Shown here one piece after another: positions 1 to 6,206 of a stretch of DNA of 7,207 bases (position 1 is its first letter; every line of letters begins with the position of its first letter). The DNA is from Oscillibacter sp. (lineage in GTDB: Bacteria; Bacillota; Clostridia; Oscillospirales; Oscillospiraceae), in NCBI GenBank assembly GCA_024404295.1, contig JAKSQE010000064.1, positions 1 to 7,207 on the forward strand. The letters run 5' to 3'. The notes beneath the pieces are model-generated. The model ran no database searches and was not told the origin of the DNA. It was given only the letters and a program-made list of their open reading frames with translations. A program made the translations under genes and the position numbers.

Positions 1-60
1 GCAAGTTTTTTTGATGAGATGTGACAGGGGAACAGAATGCGAAAAGTGCTGCATTTTGTA

Positions 61-89
61 TTGTGTTTTCAAAAAAATCAGATTATAAG
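61..89 (+). promoter_or_regulatory. Probable sigma-A type promoter of the E2-like/CLC unit
   Basis: A TTGTGT -35-like box (61-66) lies 17 bases before TATAAG (84-89), which matches the -10 consensus at five of six positions. The -35 matches only in its TTG. The start of transcription would fall near 96, giving a leader of roughly 42 bases before the ATG at 138. This placement also argues that the in-frame codons upstream of 138 are not translated. Seen by eye only; no promoter score was computed. Confidence 0.5.
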
Positions 90-137
90 AACAAAACGGT
101 CGGAAAACCTATTTTAGGAAAGAATGAGGAACGAACA

Positions 138-983
138 ATGCGTCCTGATGGAAAACGTGCCAAGGGCTTGACTCCTATTATGCAGGCAATCCCCTATATT
201 ATGCCCAAGCGTTATGATGCGCTGAACTGGTCCAATGAAAATTTGGACGAGGATGCCCTGAAAGCCTACATCCGTGAAAAACGGAAAGAGGGCCGTGCGG
301 TGACGCATATGAGTGTTTTGGCAGCAGCCTATTATAAAGCGGTGCTGCAGAATCCGAAGATCAACTACTTTGTGATGAACGGTAAAATTTATGAGCGGAA
401 TCATTTTTGCTTCAGCTTTGTGATTTTGAAGACCCGTGCCGACGGTACGCCGGATGAAACGGTTTTGAAAGTTTATCTGAAACCGGAAGATGATGTGTTT
501 ACGATTAGCGACCGGATCCGCGCGGAGATCGAGAAGAACATGGAAGCGGTACATAACAATAATACGGATAAGTTTCTCAATGTCATTTTTGCCATTCCCG
601 GGCTGGCTCGCTGTGTCATTAGCCTGGCTGGTTTGCTGGATAAGATCGGTTTGCTGCCTAAGTTTATTATTGACTTGAGCCCGTTCCACACCAGCTTGTT
701 TATCACCAATCTGGCCTCCATCAACACCAATCAGATCTACCATCATTGCTATGAGTTTGGCACCACCAGTGTCTTTTTGTGTATGGGAAAACCCGTTCTG
801 GATCCAATTGCACAAGAGAATGGCAAAAGAAAGAAGCTGATGCCGATCACGGCGGTGATGGACGAGCGCATTGCGACCGGTATTGAGTACTCCAGATTCT
901 TTGCGACCATGATGAAGTACGTAAAGAATCCCACGCTTTTGGAGACCAGAATGGATGGAAAAGACGTAAAGGCGGCGGAATAA
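138..983 (+). CDS. Stand-alone 2-oxoacid dehydrogenase E2-like acyltransferase domain protein (degenerate active site)
   Basis: The 281-residue product resembles the catalytic domain of E2 acyltransferases (chloramphenicol acetyltransferase-like fold). There is no lipoyl domain and no E3-binding domain, so it is not a normal complex subunit. Visible hallmarks are the LTPIMQAIPYIMPKR start, the conserved-looking SLFITNLASI strand (about 186-195), and the C-terminal segment DERIATGIEYSRFF (242-255) followed by KNPTLLE. That segment occupies the place of the family's DHRxxDG motif, but the catalytic His is Glu243 and the Asp is Thr247, so classical acyl transfer is doubtful. The start at ATG 138 is chosen for its Shine-Dalgarno sequence (atgagga, 124-130) and family-like N-terminus; an in-frame ATG at 21 lies upstream of the promoter. 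The stop is three bases before the CLC-type transporter gene, so the two are almost certainly co-transcribed and translationally coupled. Function is unknown; databases often label such proteins simply '2-oxo acid dehydrogenase subunit E2'. Confidence 0.75.
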   Translation: MRPDGKRAKGLTPIMQAIPYIMPKRYDALNWSNENLDEDALKAYIREKRKEGRAVTHMSVLAAAYYKAVLQNPKINYFVMNGKIYERNHFCFSFVILKTRADGTPDETVLKVYLKPEDDVFTISDRIRAEIEKNMEAVHNNNTDKFLNVIFAIPGLARCVISLAGLLDKIGLLPKFIIDLSPFHTSLFITNLASINTNQIYHHCYEFGTTSVFLCMGKPVLDPIAQENGKRKKLMPITAVMDERIATGIEYSRFFATMMKYVKNPTLLETRMDGKDVKAAE

Positions 984-986
984 TCT

Positions 987-2270
987 ATGAGACAGGACAC
1001 GGTGCGAATCACGCTGAAACGCTGGGGACTCTATGTCCGAACCCTGATCAAATGGGCTCTGATCGCCACGGCCATCGGCATGATCTGCGGTGTGATCGGC
1101 ACGGCATTCCACGTGGGAGTGCATGAGGTGACAACATACCGGGAGGCGAATCGCTGGGTCATTTGGCTGCTGCCTTTGGGCGGTTTGGGAATTGTGGGAT
1201 TCTATCGCCTGACCAAAACGGATGGCCTTGGTACGAATGATGTAATTGAAGCAGTCCACAAAGGCAAACAGCTTCCGTTTTGGCTGTTGCCGGCCATTTT
1301 CCTCAGTACGGTCGTGACACATCTGCTGGGTGGCTCTGCGGGACGAGAGGGCGCCGCACTGCAAATGGGCGGAACGATTGGCCAGGTTTTCGGGCGTTGG
1401 ATCCGTCTGGATGAAAATGATCTGCGGGTCGCAACGCTTGCGGGTATGGCTGCATTCTTTTCAGCCCTGTTTGGAACACCGCTGGCGGCAACGATTTTTT
1501 CCATCATGGTCATTAGCGTTGGTACGTTGTATCATGTTGCTCTGGTCCCTGGGTTGCTGGCATCTTTGGTGGCCTATGGCGTTTCATTGATGCTTGGCGT
1601 TGAGCCGACACGATTTGAGATCTCCGTGCCGGAAGAAAGCGTCTTGATTTTTGTGAAAGTATTTGCTTTAGGCGTACTGTGTGCGCTGATATCTATTTTG
1701 TTTTGTTGGATGATGCACTTTGCAGAGCATCAGTTCCATAAAATCAAAAACCCATGGATTCGGGTAGTCACTGGCGGTGCAGTTGTGATCGTTCTGACCT
1801 ATGTGTTTGGCACGGATTATAACGGCGCGGGCATGAACGTGGTGACAGCGGCGGTGGAGCAGGGAATCGCCCGACCGGAAGCCTTCTTCCTGAAGCTACT
1901 GTTTACGGCGGTCACGTTGGCTGCCGGCTTTAAGGGCGGCGAGGTGATACCTTCGTTCTTTGTGGGAGCGACCTTTGGCTGTGCGGTTGCACCGATTCTT
2001 GGCTTGCCTGCCGGTTTTGGTGCTGCGATTGGCTTGGTAGCTGTGTTTTGCGGTGTGACCAACTGCCCGGTAGCATCGACGTTTCTCGCAATCGAGCTGT
2101 TTGGTGGTCAAGGAGGATCGTATTTCGCACTGGCTTGCTTCCTGAGCTATATGCTCTCCGGATACAAGGGCCTTTACTCCAGCCAGACGATCTTATATTC
2201 CAAATTAAAGGCAGAGTATATCAATGCCAGCACCAATGCATACCATGCTGGGCAGAAAATTGAAAAGTAA
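987..2270 (+). CDS. CLC-family anion transporter, CLC-F (fluoride/proton antiporter) type
   Basis: A 427-residue polytopic membrane protein of the CLC family. GGSAGREGAALQMGG (115-129) carries the external gating glutamate, Glu121. GFKGGEVIPSFFVGATFG (314-331) is the second pore signature. LYSSQ (396-400) supplies the pore tyrosine, Tyr397. The GREG and GGEV-P forms are those of the fluoride-exporting CLC-F branch rather than of chloride-type ClC-ec1 (GKEGP, GGIFAP). From memory of the studied Enterococcus CLC-F, Glu121, Glu319, Val320 and Tyr397 match its E118, E318, V319 and Y396, while its T320 is Ile321 here. The usual GSGIP loop reads GLGTN (80-84). The chloride-type internal glutamates are replaced (SIMVI, 172-176). 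The C-terminus has no CBS domains, as usual for this clade. The start follows a purine-rich ggcggcggaa site (971-980). The likely role is export of fluoride or another halide in exchange for protons; substrate is inferred, not shown. Confidence 0.85.
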   Translation: MRQDTVRITLKRWGLYVRTLIKWALIATAIGMICGVIGTAFHVGVHEVTTYREANRWVIWLLPLGGLGIVGFYRLTKTDGLGTNDVIEAVHKGKQLPFWLLPAIFLSTVVTHLLGGSAGREGAALQMGGTIGQVFGRWIRLDENDLRVATLAGMAAFFSALFGTPLAATIFSIMVISVGTLYHVALVPGLLASLVAYGVSLMLGVEPTRFEISVPEESVLIFVKVFALGVLCALISILFCWMMHFAEHQFHKIKNPWIRVVTGGAVVIVLTYVFGTDYNGAGMNVVTAAVEQGIARPEAFFLKLLFTAVTLAAGFKGGEVIPSFFVGATFGCAVAPILGLPAGFGAAIGLVAVFCGVTNCPVASTFLAIELFGGQGGSYFALACFLSYMLSGYKGLYSSQTILYSKLKAEYINASTNAYHAGQKIEK

Positions 2271-2279
2271 CATAAAATC

Positions 2280-2326
2280 AGACCTCCCGTGGTATCCTAT
2301 GGAAAAACCCGTCGGGAGGTCTTTTT
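2280..2326 (+). terminator. Intrinsic terminator after the CLC-type gene, overlapping the next gene's ribosome binding site
   Basis: GACCTCCCG (2281-2289) pairs perfectly with CGGGAGGTC (2313-2321), extended by A2280-T2322. The 23-base loop has a possible inner GGT/ACC pairing, and a TTTTT run (2322-2326) follows. It starts ten bases after the transporter stop codon. The 3' arm contains GGGAGGT (2314-2320), a near-perfect Shine-Dalgarno sequence six bases before ATG 2327, so the hairpin should both end upstream transcription and hide that site in any read-through transcript. Confidence 0.85.
2290..2298 (+). promoter_or_regulatory. Candidate extended -10 promoter inside the terminator loop
   Basis: TGGTATCCT fits the TGnTATAAT extended -10 pattern (four of six in the hexamer) and lies in the loop of the terminator. 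No convincing -35 box lies 16-18 bases upstream. Initiation would fall near 2305, so the message would lack the 5' arm of the hairpin and carry a free GGGAGGT site. Speculative. Confidence 0.3.
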
Positions 2327-3040
2327 ATGTGGGAGAAAATAGGTATGACAGCGTTGACAACACTTTTGTCGATTGTTGTCTTGTTTTTCCTGACTAAGCT
2401 CATGGGAGCCAAACAGGTTTCTCAGATGACAATGTTTGACTATGCGGTGGGCATTACCATCGGCTCCGTAGCAGCGGAACTTGCAACCGATCTGGAAGAT
2501 CCGGTGGATTCGCTGACAGCCCTGATCATTTATGGATTGGCAGCCTTTGGGATCACGCTTTGGACAGAAAAATCCCTAAAGGCCCGGCGGGTCATTTCGG
2601 GTAAGCCAATCATTTTGATGGAAAATGGACAGATCTATCGGGATAACTTAAAGAAGGCACGGATGGATCTGAGCGAGTTTCTGACCTATTGTCGTATTGA
2701 GGGATGGTTTGACTTAAATCAGATTCAGTGTGCGGTGATGGAGCATAACGGTGTTATCAGTATTTTACCAAAGGAAACAGCCCGCCCGGCAACACCGTCG
2801 GATCTCGACTTGCTGCCAAAACAGACTTATGTGCAAACGCCCTTTGTGATGGACGGTAAGCTGCTGAAAGGGAATATCCGCCAAGCGAAGAAGGAAGAAA
2901 GCTGGGTACACAGAAAGCTATTGCGGCAGGGATATAAGGAAGAAAAAGATGTGCTGTTAGCGCTTTGGGACGGGAGAGACGCTCTTACGGTATTTCCCAT
3001 GAATCCGAAGAAACCGAAAAATCAAGTTGAAGGGGAGTAA
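2327..3040 (+). CDS. YetF-like DUF421 family membrane protein
   Basis: A 237-residue protein with three N-terminal membrane segments (about 8-24, 38-55 and 63-80) and a soluble C-terminal domain, the usual DUF421/YetF layout. Recognisable family blocks are KLMGAKQVSQMTMFDYAVG (24-42), GKPIILMENGQIYRDNLKKA (92-111), DLSEFLTYCR, and IQCAVMEHNGVISILPKE, which closes the conserved part of the soluble domain. Members in Bacillus include YetF and 2Duf; 2Duf is linked to the spore inner membrane and spore resistance, but whether that applies here is unknown. ATG 2327 is preferred because the distance to the KLMG block then matches YetF and because GGGAGGT sits six bases upstream. ATG 2345, preceded by GGGAGA (2331-2336), is an in-frame alternative giving 231 residues. 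The preferred start codon follows directly on the terminator's U-tract. Confidence 0.85.
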   Translation: MWEKIGMTALTTLLSIVVLFFLTKLMGAKQVSQMTMFDYAVGITIGSVAAELATDLEDPVDSLTALIIYGLAAFGITLWTEKSLKARRVISGKPIILMENGQIYRDNLKKARMDLSEFLTYCRIEGWFDLNQIQCAVMEHNGVISILPKETARPATPSDLDLLPKQTYVQTPFVMDGKLLKGNIRQAKKEESWVHRKLLRQGYKEEKDVLLALWDGRDALTVFPMNPKKPKNQVEGE

Positions 3041-3078
3041 ATAGAACATATGCATCATAAATTGATAGCGGTGATACG

Positions 3079-3273
3079 ATGCAATGTTTTGAATGTGATC
3101 CATTGGCTCTGACTACCGCGATCAATACGGTCTCAGTGGCCTTTGCAAAGCAGTTGAATGATGAGGAATTGGCAATCTGGGCAGCAATTTTAACGCAGGT
3201 GGGCGATACCCTTGCCACCATTGCTGTACAACGGCAGATTTGCAGTCCGCAAGAGAGGGAAACAGAAACTTGA
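3079..3273 (+). CDS. Small DUF6774-like protein
   Basis: A 64-residue protein containing LNDEELAIWAAILTQVGDTLATIAVQR, given here as residues 26-45 (LNDEELAIWAAILTQVGDTL) and 46-52 (ATIAVQR). The pattern resembles the small Clostridia-specific proteins grouped as DUF6774, whose function is unknown. The N-terminal MQCFECDP has a CxxC pair (Cys3, Cys6) and is followed by a predicted amphipathic helix; there is no clear membrane segment or signal peptide. The start is supported by GGTGAT (3070-3075), which matches the downstream part of the extended Shine-Dalgarno sequence and so sits unusually close to the ATG. It lies 38 bases after the DUF421 gene and may share its transcript; a weak TTGAAG (3027-3032) upstream lacks a good -10 partner. 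The identification is by remembered motif similarity. Confidence 0.7.
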   Translation: MQCFECDPLALTTAINTVSVAFAKQLNDEELAIWAAILTQVGDTLATIAVQRQICSPQERETET

Positions 3274-3298
3274 TATAGTGGAAACAGCATGATACAAT
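3270..3298 (+). promoter_or_regulatory. Strong-looking promoter of the HD-domain gene
   Basis: TTGATA (3270-3275), a 17-base spacer and TACAAT (3293-3298) form a good sigma-A promoter. The -35 box overlaps the stop codon of the preceding small gene. Transcription would begin near 3305, about 23 bases before the ATG at 3328, which makes an ATG at 3307 an implausible start. Confidence 0.65.
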
Positions 3299-3327
3299 TC
3301 CCCTAAATGAATGATGGGGGATTTCGT

Positions 3328-3810
3328 ATGAAAGAACAGATGATTGTCAAAATGGTGGATTTCTATCAGGGAAACCTGGGCGATATCAATCATTTTATCA
3401 AAGTTCACGCGTTTGCTTCCTTGCTGGGCAAATTGGAGAAACTGGACGAAGAGACACAAACTACGCTGGAGATTGCGGCAATCGTGCATGACATCTCCTG
3501 CCCATTGTGCCGGGAGAAATACGGCGATACCGATGGGAACCATCAGGAAGCAGAGAGCGAGCCATTGGTGCGGGAGTTTCTTGCGGAGTTTTCGCTGCCG
3601 GTTTCTGTGGAGGAGCGTGTGGTGTACCTTGTGACTCATCACCATACCTACACGAATGTAGCAGGAATGGACTACCAGATTTTGCTGGAAGCGGATTATC
3701 TGGTAAATGCGGGGGAATCGGAAAAATACGCAAAGGCTATGCCTGAATTTAAAAAACATGTGTTTCATACGGCTGCAGGAATTCGGATGTTGGATTCCAT
3801 GTATCCATAA
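3328..3810 (+). CDS. HD-domain protein (predicted metal-dependent phosphohydrolase)
   Basis: A 160-residue cytosolic protein with the HD-domain ligand pattern: His27 (KVHAFAS), His54-Asp55 (AIVHDIS), His72 (GNHQEAE), the THHHT cluster (103-107) and Asp123 (LLEADYL). The H-HD-H-H-D order suits a two-metal site like that of YqeK-type nucleotide hydrolases, so a nucleotide phosphate hydrolase role is a reasonable inference; the substrate is not readable. Just after the HD pair lies CPLC (58-61), a CxxC motif that is not a standard HD feature. ATG 3328 is chosen because GGGGGA (3316-3321) lies six bases upstream and because the promoter's expected start point is near 3305; an in-frame ATG at 3307 would add seven residues but have no leader. 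It ends just before a bidirectional terminator. Confidence 0.8.
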   Translation: MKEQMIVKMVDFYQGNLGDINHFIKVHAFASLLGKLEKLDEETQTTLEIAAIVHDISCPLCREKYGDTDGNHQEAESEPLVREFLAEFSLPVSVEERVVYLVTHHHTYTNVAGMDYQILLEADYLVNAGESEKYAKAMPEFKKHVFHTAAGIRMLDSMYP

Positions 3811-3814
3811 AAGC

Positions 3815-3844
3815 CAACGCCCATCACGCAAGTGATGGGCGTTG
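3815..3844. terminator. Bidirectional hairpin between convergent genes, GCAA loop
   Basis: CAACGCCCATCAC (3815-3827) pairs perfectly with GTGATGGGCGTTG (3832-3844) around a GCAA tetraloop of the GNRA class. On the minus strand the stem is followed after two bases by TTTT, a usable U-tract. On the plus strand the tail is only CTATTTC. It lies between the HD gene stop (3810) and the end of the minus-strand glycosyltransferase gene (3862) and probably serves both, more efficiently for the latter. Confidence 0.8.
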
Positions 3845-3861
3845 CTATTTCAAGAACGATC

Positions 3862-6084
3862 TTAAGATTCCAAAAGCCGACGAGCGATCTCAACATTGCC
3901 GTGTTCCATCTCCTGAAGATGTCGAACGGTGGCAGCCTGTTCCTCCGGAGCGGCGGAGACCATCAAGTGGTCGACCATTGCGTAAAGGGTATCCTGCTGT
4001 AAGTCTTCGAGGTCGGCAAAGTGTTCCTGCCCGATGTAACGCAGGAAAGAAGACACCTTGGGGTCATAGACAATACCTGCCAATGGGATCCCCTGTCCGG
4101 CAGCGAAAATCAGCGCATGAAGACGCATGGAAAGCAATCCTTTCATGCGGGATAAACAACCCACCATAGAACTGGCATCTCCGGCACGATCCAAGAAATA
4201 GTGGGGGATGTCCAGCCCTTGCGCTGCTAAGCGTGCAGCAGAAGGATCCAGGCGACTTTCAATAGACAGGAAAACCGGAGTGACACCATAGGTGTTGTAA
4301 GCGTAACGCACAGCCTCGCGGATGAGTGGTGCCTTAGCTTCAAAGCCGGGCCAGTTCCGCAGTGCTACGCAGAGATAGTTGCCGTGAGGCGGTATTTGAT
4401 TACGAAGCATGACACTGTCGATTACATCGTCGGATGCACAAGGCAAAGTCAGCGCGGGATCAGCAGTCAGAATGATTTCCGGCTTGGTCACGCCCATGGC
4501 GCGCAACTCCTCCAAAGAATCCGGCTCACGGAGGGTGATGGTATCTACATAACGGTTGAGGACTTTCGTAACCAGCTTCTTGTGAGGCTCTCGCAAGACA
4601 GGACCAATGCCGCAGCCATACATCTGCACGGCACATCCCATCCGTTTTGCGATGCGAATATTGGCCAGATAAAACCACAGGGAACGGCGGGAGGTAACAT
4701 CCTGAATCAGGCTGCCGCCGCCGTTGATATAAAGCTTTGCGTGACGCATAGCCCGCATCCACGCAAATATATTGACCCGGCTAATGGACTGCACACGATT
4801 GGTCAGACGGGTCAGTGCAGGATCTTTAGAAAGAACAGTAATAGGCATATCCGGATCAATGGAGCGCATCTCCTGCAAAATTGCCTCCAAAATGGCATCA
4901 TCGCCAGCATTGTTTCGCCCATAGGCACCACAAATGACCACACCGTCTCGCTCTGCTTTGGGGCGGGCATGGCGGCGGAGGATTTCCTGATAAATGTGGA
5001 GCTGCGTGTCTACGGTTTTCTCAATCGAGAACTGTACAGAGGCTTTTTCAAACAGCTTGTCACCCATGGCGTGACGCTTTTCGTCATCATTGCCGAGCAT
5101 GGCAAAATACCGACCCAACGTCTGCCAATCGCCGGGCTGGAACAGATAACCGTTGGCTTCATGGTCGATGAGATAGGGAATACCACCCACGGCGGTGGCA
5201 ACGGTGGCCAAATGGAATCGAATCGCTTCCGTCAGTGCATAGGGAAACGTCTCAGACAGGGAAGTCAGGGCGTTGATGTCCATGGCAGAGTAGAATCGAT
5301 CCATGCCACCGGAGATCCAGCCGGCAAAGGTAACATATTCCGCAACATTCAGCTCTTTTGCAAGGTTTTGCAGCAGTTCTCGCTCTTCACCGTCGCCGGC
5401 AATGACCAGTCGTAGTCGGGGGCAATCCGAGTGTGCGGCAGCAAAACCGCGAATCAGCGTAGACATATCCTTTACGGGATTCAGACGGGCGGCAATACCG
5501 ATCACCACTGAGTCCGCATCTACTTGCGCACCTAAACTGCGAAGGTATGCTAAGCGATCTCCTTGCGGCGGAGCGGGTGTAAAGTCAATGCCATTGTAAA
5601 TGGCATAGTGACGATCCGGGGCAAAACCGCGGGAAATCAGCTGGTCAACCATGGCATCGGACACACCAATCCGGTAGTCAAGATTCCGCAGAGCCAGCAT
5701 ATTGATGGTGCCGAAGGTCCATTTGGAAATTGGACGCCCCATATAGTCCAGTTTATAGTCGCTGTGCACGGTAGAAACAACAGGCAATCCGGTAGAGCTC
5801 CGCAGTAAAGCACCCACCATGTTGGCACGGCTGCCATGGCAGTGAATCAGTTGGAATTCTCCTTTTTTGATATAGGCAGTAAGCTGCTTGCGCAAATGGG
5901 GAATGTTGTTTCCGGCCATGATTTCAGTGGGAATGCCCATAGCACGGGCCTCGTCGGCAAAGGGACCGTCCCGGAAGCATACCAGCTGTGCGGTGATGGT
6001 CCGGTTTAAATGCTGCAGCAAGCTCAGCACATGGGTTTTGGCACCGCCGGAGTCGCCACCGCTGATAAGATGGATGACTTTCAT
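3862..6084 (-). CDS. csaB: Fused family 4 glycosyltransferase and CsaB-type polysaccharide pyruvyl transferase
   Basis: A 740-residue two-enzyme protein. Residues 1 to about 373 form a GT-B glycosyltransferase of family 4: HLISGGDSGGAKTHV at the N-terminus, VSTVHSDY (103-110), the donor-site Arg200 and Lys205 in AARLNPVKD, and an EX7E motif with Glu278 and Glu286. Residues from about 381 to 740 match CsaB: GAYGRNNAGDDAIL (386-399), NGGGSLIQDVTS (454-465) and MRLHALIFA (653-661). CsaB transfers pyruvate from phosphoenolpyruvate to a sugar of the secondary cell-wall polysaccharide, creating the ligand for S-layer-homology domains. The glycosyltransferase half presumably adds a sugar to the same polymer; that is inference. 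The start at ATG 6084 has GAGGAGAA (6093-6100) eight bases upstream and begins with the typical MKVIHLIS strand; in-frame ATGs at 6150 and 6102 lie in the promoter and the ribosome binding site. There is no signal peptide, consistent with a cytoplasmic enzyme. CsaB is usually a single-domain protein of roughly half this length. Confidence 0.88.
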   Translation of the reverse strand: MKVIHLISGGDSGGAKTHVLSLLQHLNRTITAQLVCFRDGPFADEARAMGIPTEIMAGNNIPHLRKQLTAYIKKGEFQLIHCHGSRANMVGALLRSSTGLPVVSTVHSDYKLDYMGRPISKWTFGTINMLALRNLDYRIGVSDAMVDQLISRGFAPDRHYAIYNGIDFTPAPPQGDRLAYLRSLGAQVDADSVVIGIAARLNPVKDMSTLIRGFAAAHSDCPRLRLVIAGDGEERELLQNLAKELNVAEYVTFAGWISGGMDRFYSAMDINALTSLSETFPYALTEAIRFHLATVATAVGGIPYLIDHEANGYLFQPGDWQTLGRYFAMLGNDDEKRHAMGDKLFEKASVQFSIEKTVDTQLHIYQEILRRHARPKAERDGVVICGAYGRNNAGDDAILEAILQEMRSIDPDMPITVLSKDPALTRLTNRVQSISRVNIFAWMRAMRHAKLYINGGGSLIQDVTSRRSLWFYLANIRIAKRMGCAVQMYGCGIGPVLREPHKKLVTKVLNRYVDTITLREPDSLEELRAMGVTKPEIILTADPALTLPCASDDVIDSVMLRNQIPPHGNYLCVALRNWPGFEAKAPLIREAVRYAYNTYGVTPVFLSIESRLDPSAARLAAQGLDIPHYFLDRAGDASSMVGCLSRMKGLLSMRLHALIFAAGQGIPLAGIVYDPKVSSFLRYIGQEHFADLEDLQQDTLYAMVDHLMVSAAPEEQAATVRHLQEMEHGNVEIARRLLES

Positions 6085-6122
6085 TGCAGAAGTTCTCCTC
6101 ATAAACAAAATCAAGAAACCTC

Positions 6123-6151
6123 TTGTAGAATTTCGGAAAATATTATACAAT
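6123..6151 (+). promoter_or_regulatory. Promoter of the DUF4330 gene
   Basis: TTGTAG (6123-6128), a 17-base spacer and TACAAT (6146-6151) make a plausible sigma-A promoter with initiation near 6158, about 50 bases before ATG 6207. A TATACA at 6144-6149 is an alternative -10 with a shorter spacer. The -10 region shares bases with the perfect TATAAT of the opposite promoter. Confidence 0.5.
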
Positions 6152-6170
6152 ACTACACAACAAATGTCTA
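6142..6170 (-). promoter_or_regulatory. Promoter of the glycosyltransferase-CsaB gene
   Basis: Read on the minus strand, TAGACA (6170-6165), a 17-base spacer and a perfect TATAAT (6147-6142) form a strong sigma-A promoter. Transcription would begin near 6135, about 50 bases before the ATG at 6084. It overlaps the divergent promoter of the DUF4330 gene. Confidence 0.7.
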
Positions 6171-6206
6171 TAAATGAAATCAGGCTTGTCCTGCTTGGAG
6201 GAAAAT

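Noticed and set aside
1..20. T-rich stretch (gcaagttttttt) at the window edge
   Set aside because: It could be the tail of a terminator for an upstream gene, but the stem would lie outside the window, so it cannot be supported.
21..137. In-frame upstream extension of the E2-like gene from ATG 21
   Set aside because: It lies upstream of and across the probable promoter, has no ribosome binding site, and its residues do not look like the E2 fold; ATG 138 has a good site.
1..137. Possible fluoride riboswitch before the CLC unit
   Set aside because: I could not find the expected GGNGATGG-like stem and the CTGATGACTCCT-like conserved segment; the predicted leader of about 42 bases is also too short.
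114..1364. Long minus-strand open frame opposite the E2-like and CLC genes
   Set aside because: Its product is rich in His, Arg and Gln with no recognisable domain, and it lies wholly opposite two well-supported genes: a reading-frame shadow.
4384..5415. 343-codon plus-strand open frame inside the glycosyltransferase-CsaB gene
   Set aside because: It is the antisense shadow of clear GT4 and CsaB motifs, with no domain of its own.
6085..6150. N-terminal extension of the glycosyltransferase gene from ATGs at 6150 or 6102
   Set aside because: The ATG at 6150 lies upstream of the likely transcription start and the one at 6102 overlaps the Shine-Dalgarno sequence of ATG 6084, which begins the typical GT-B strand.
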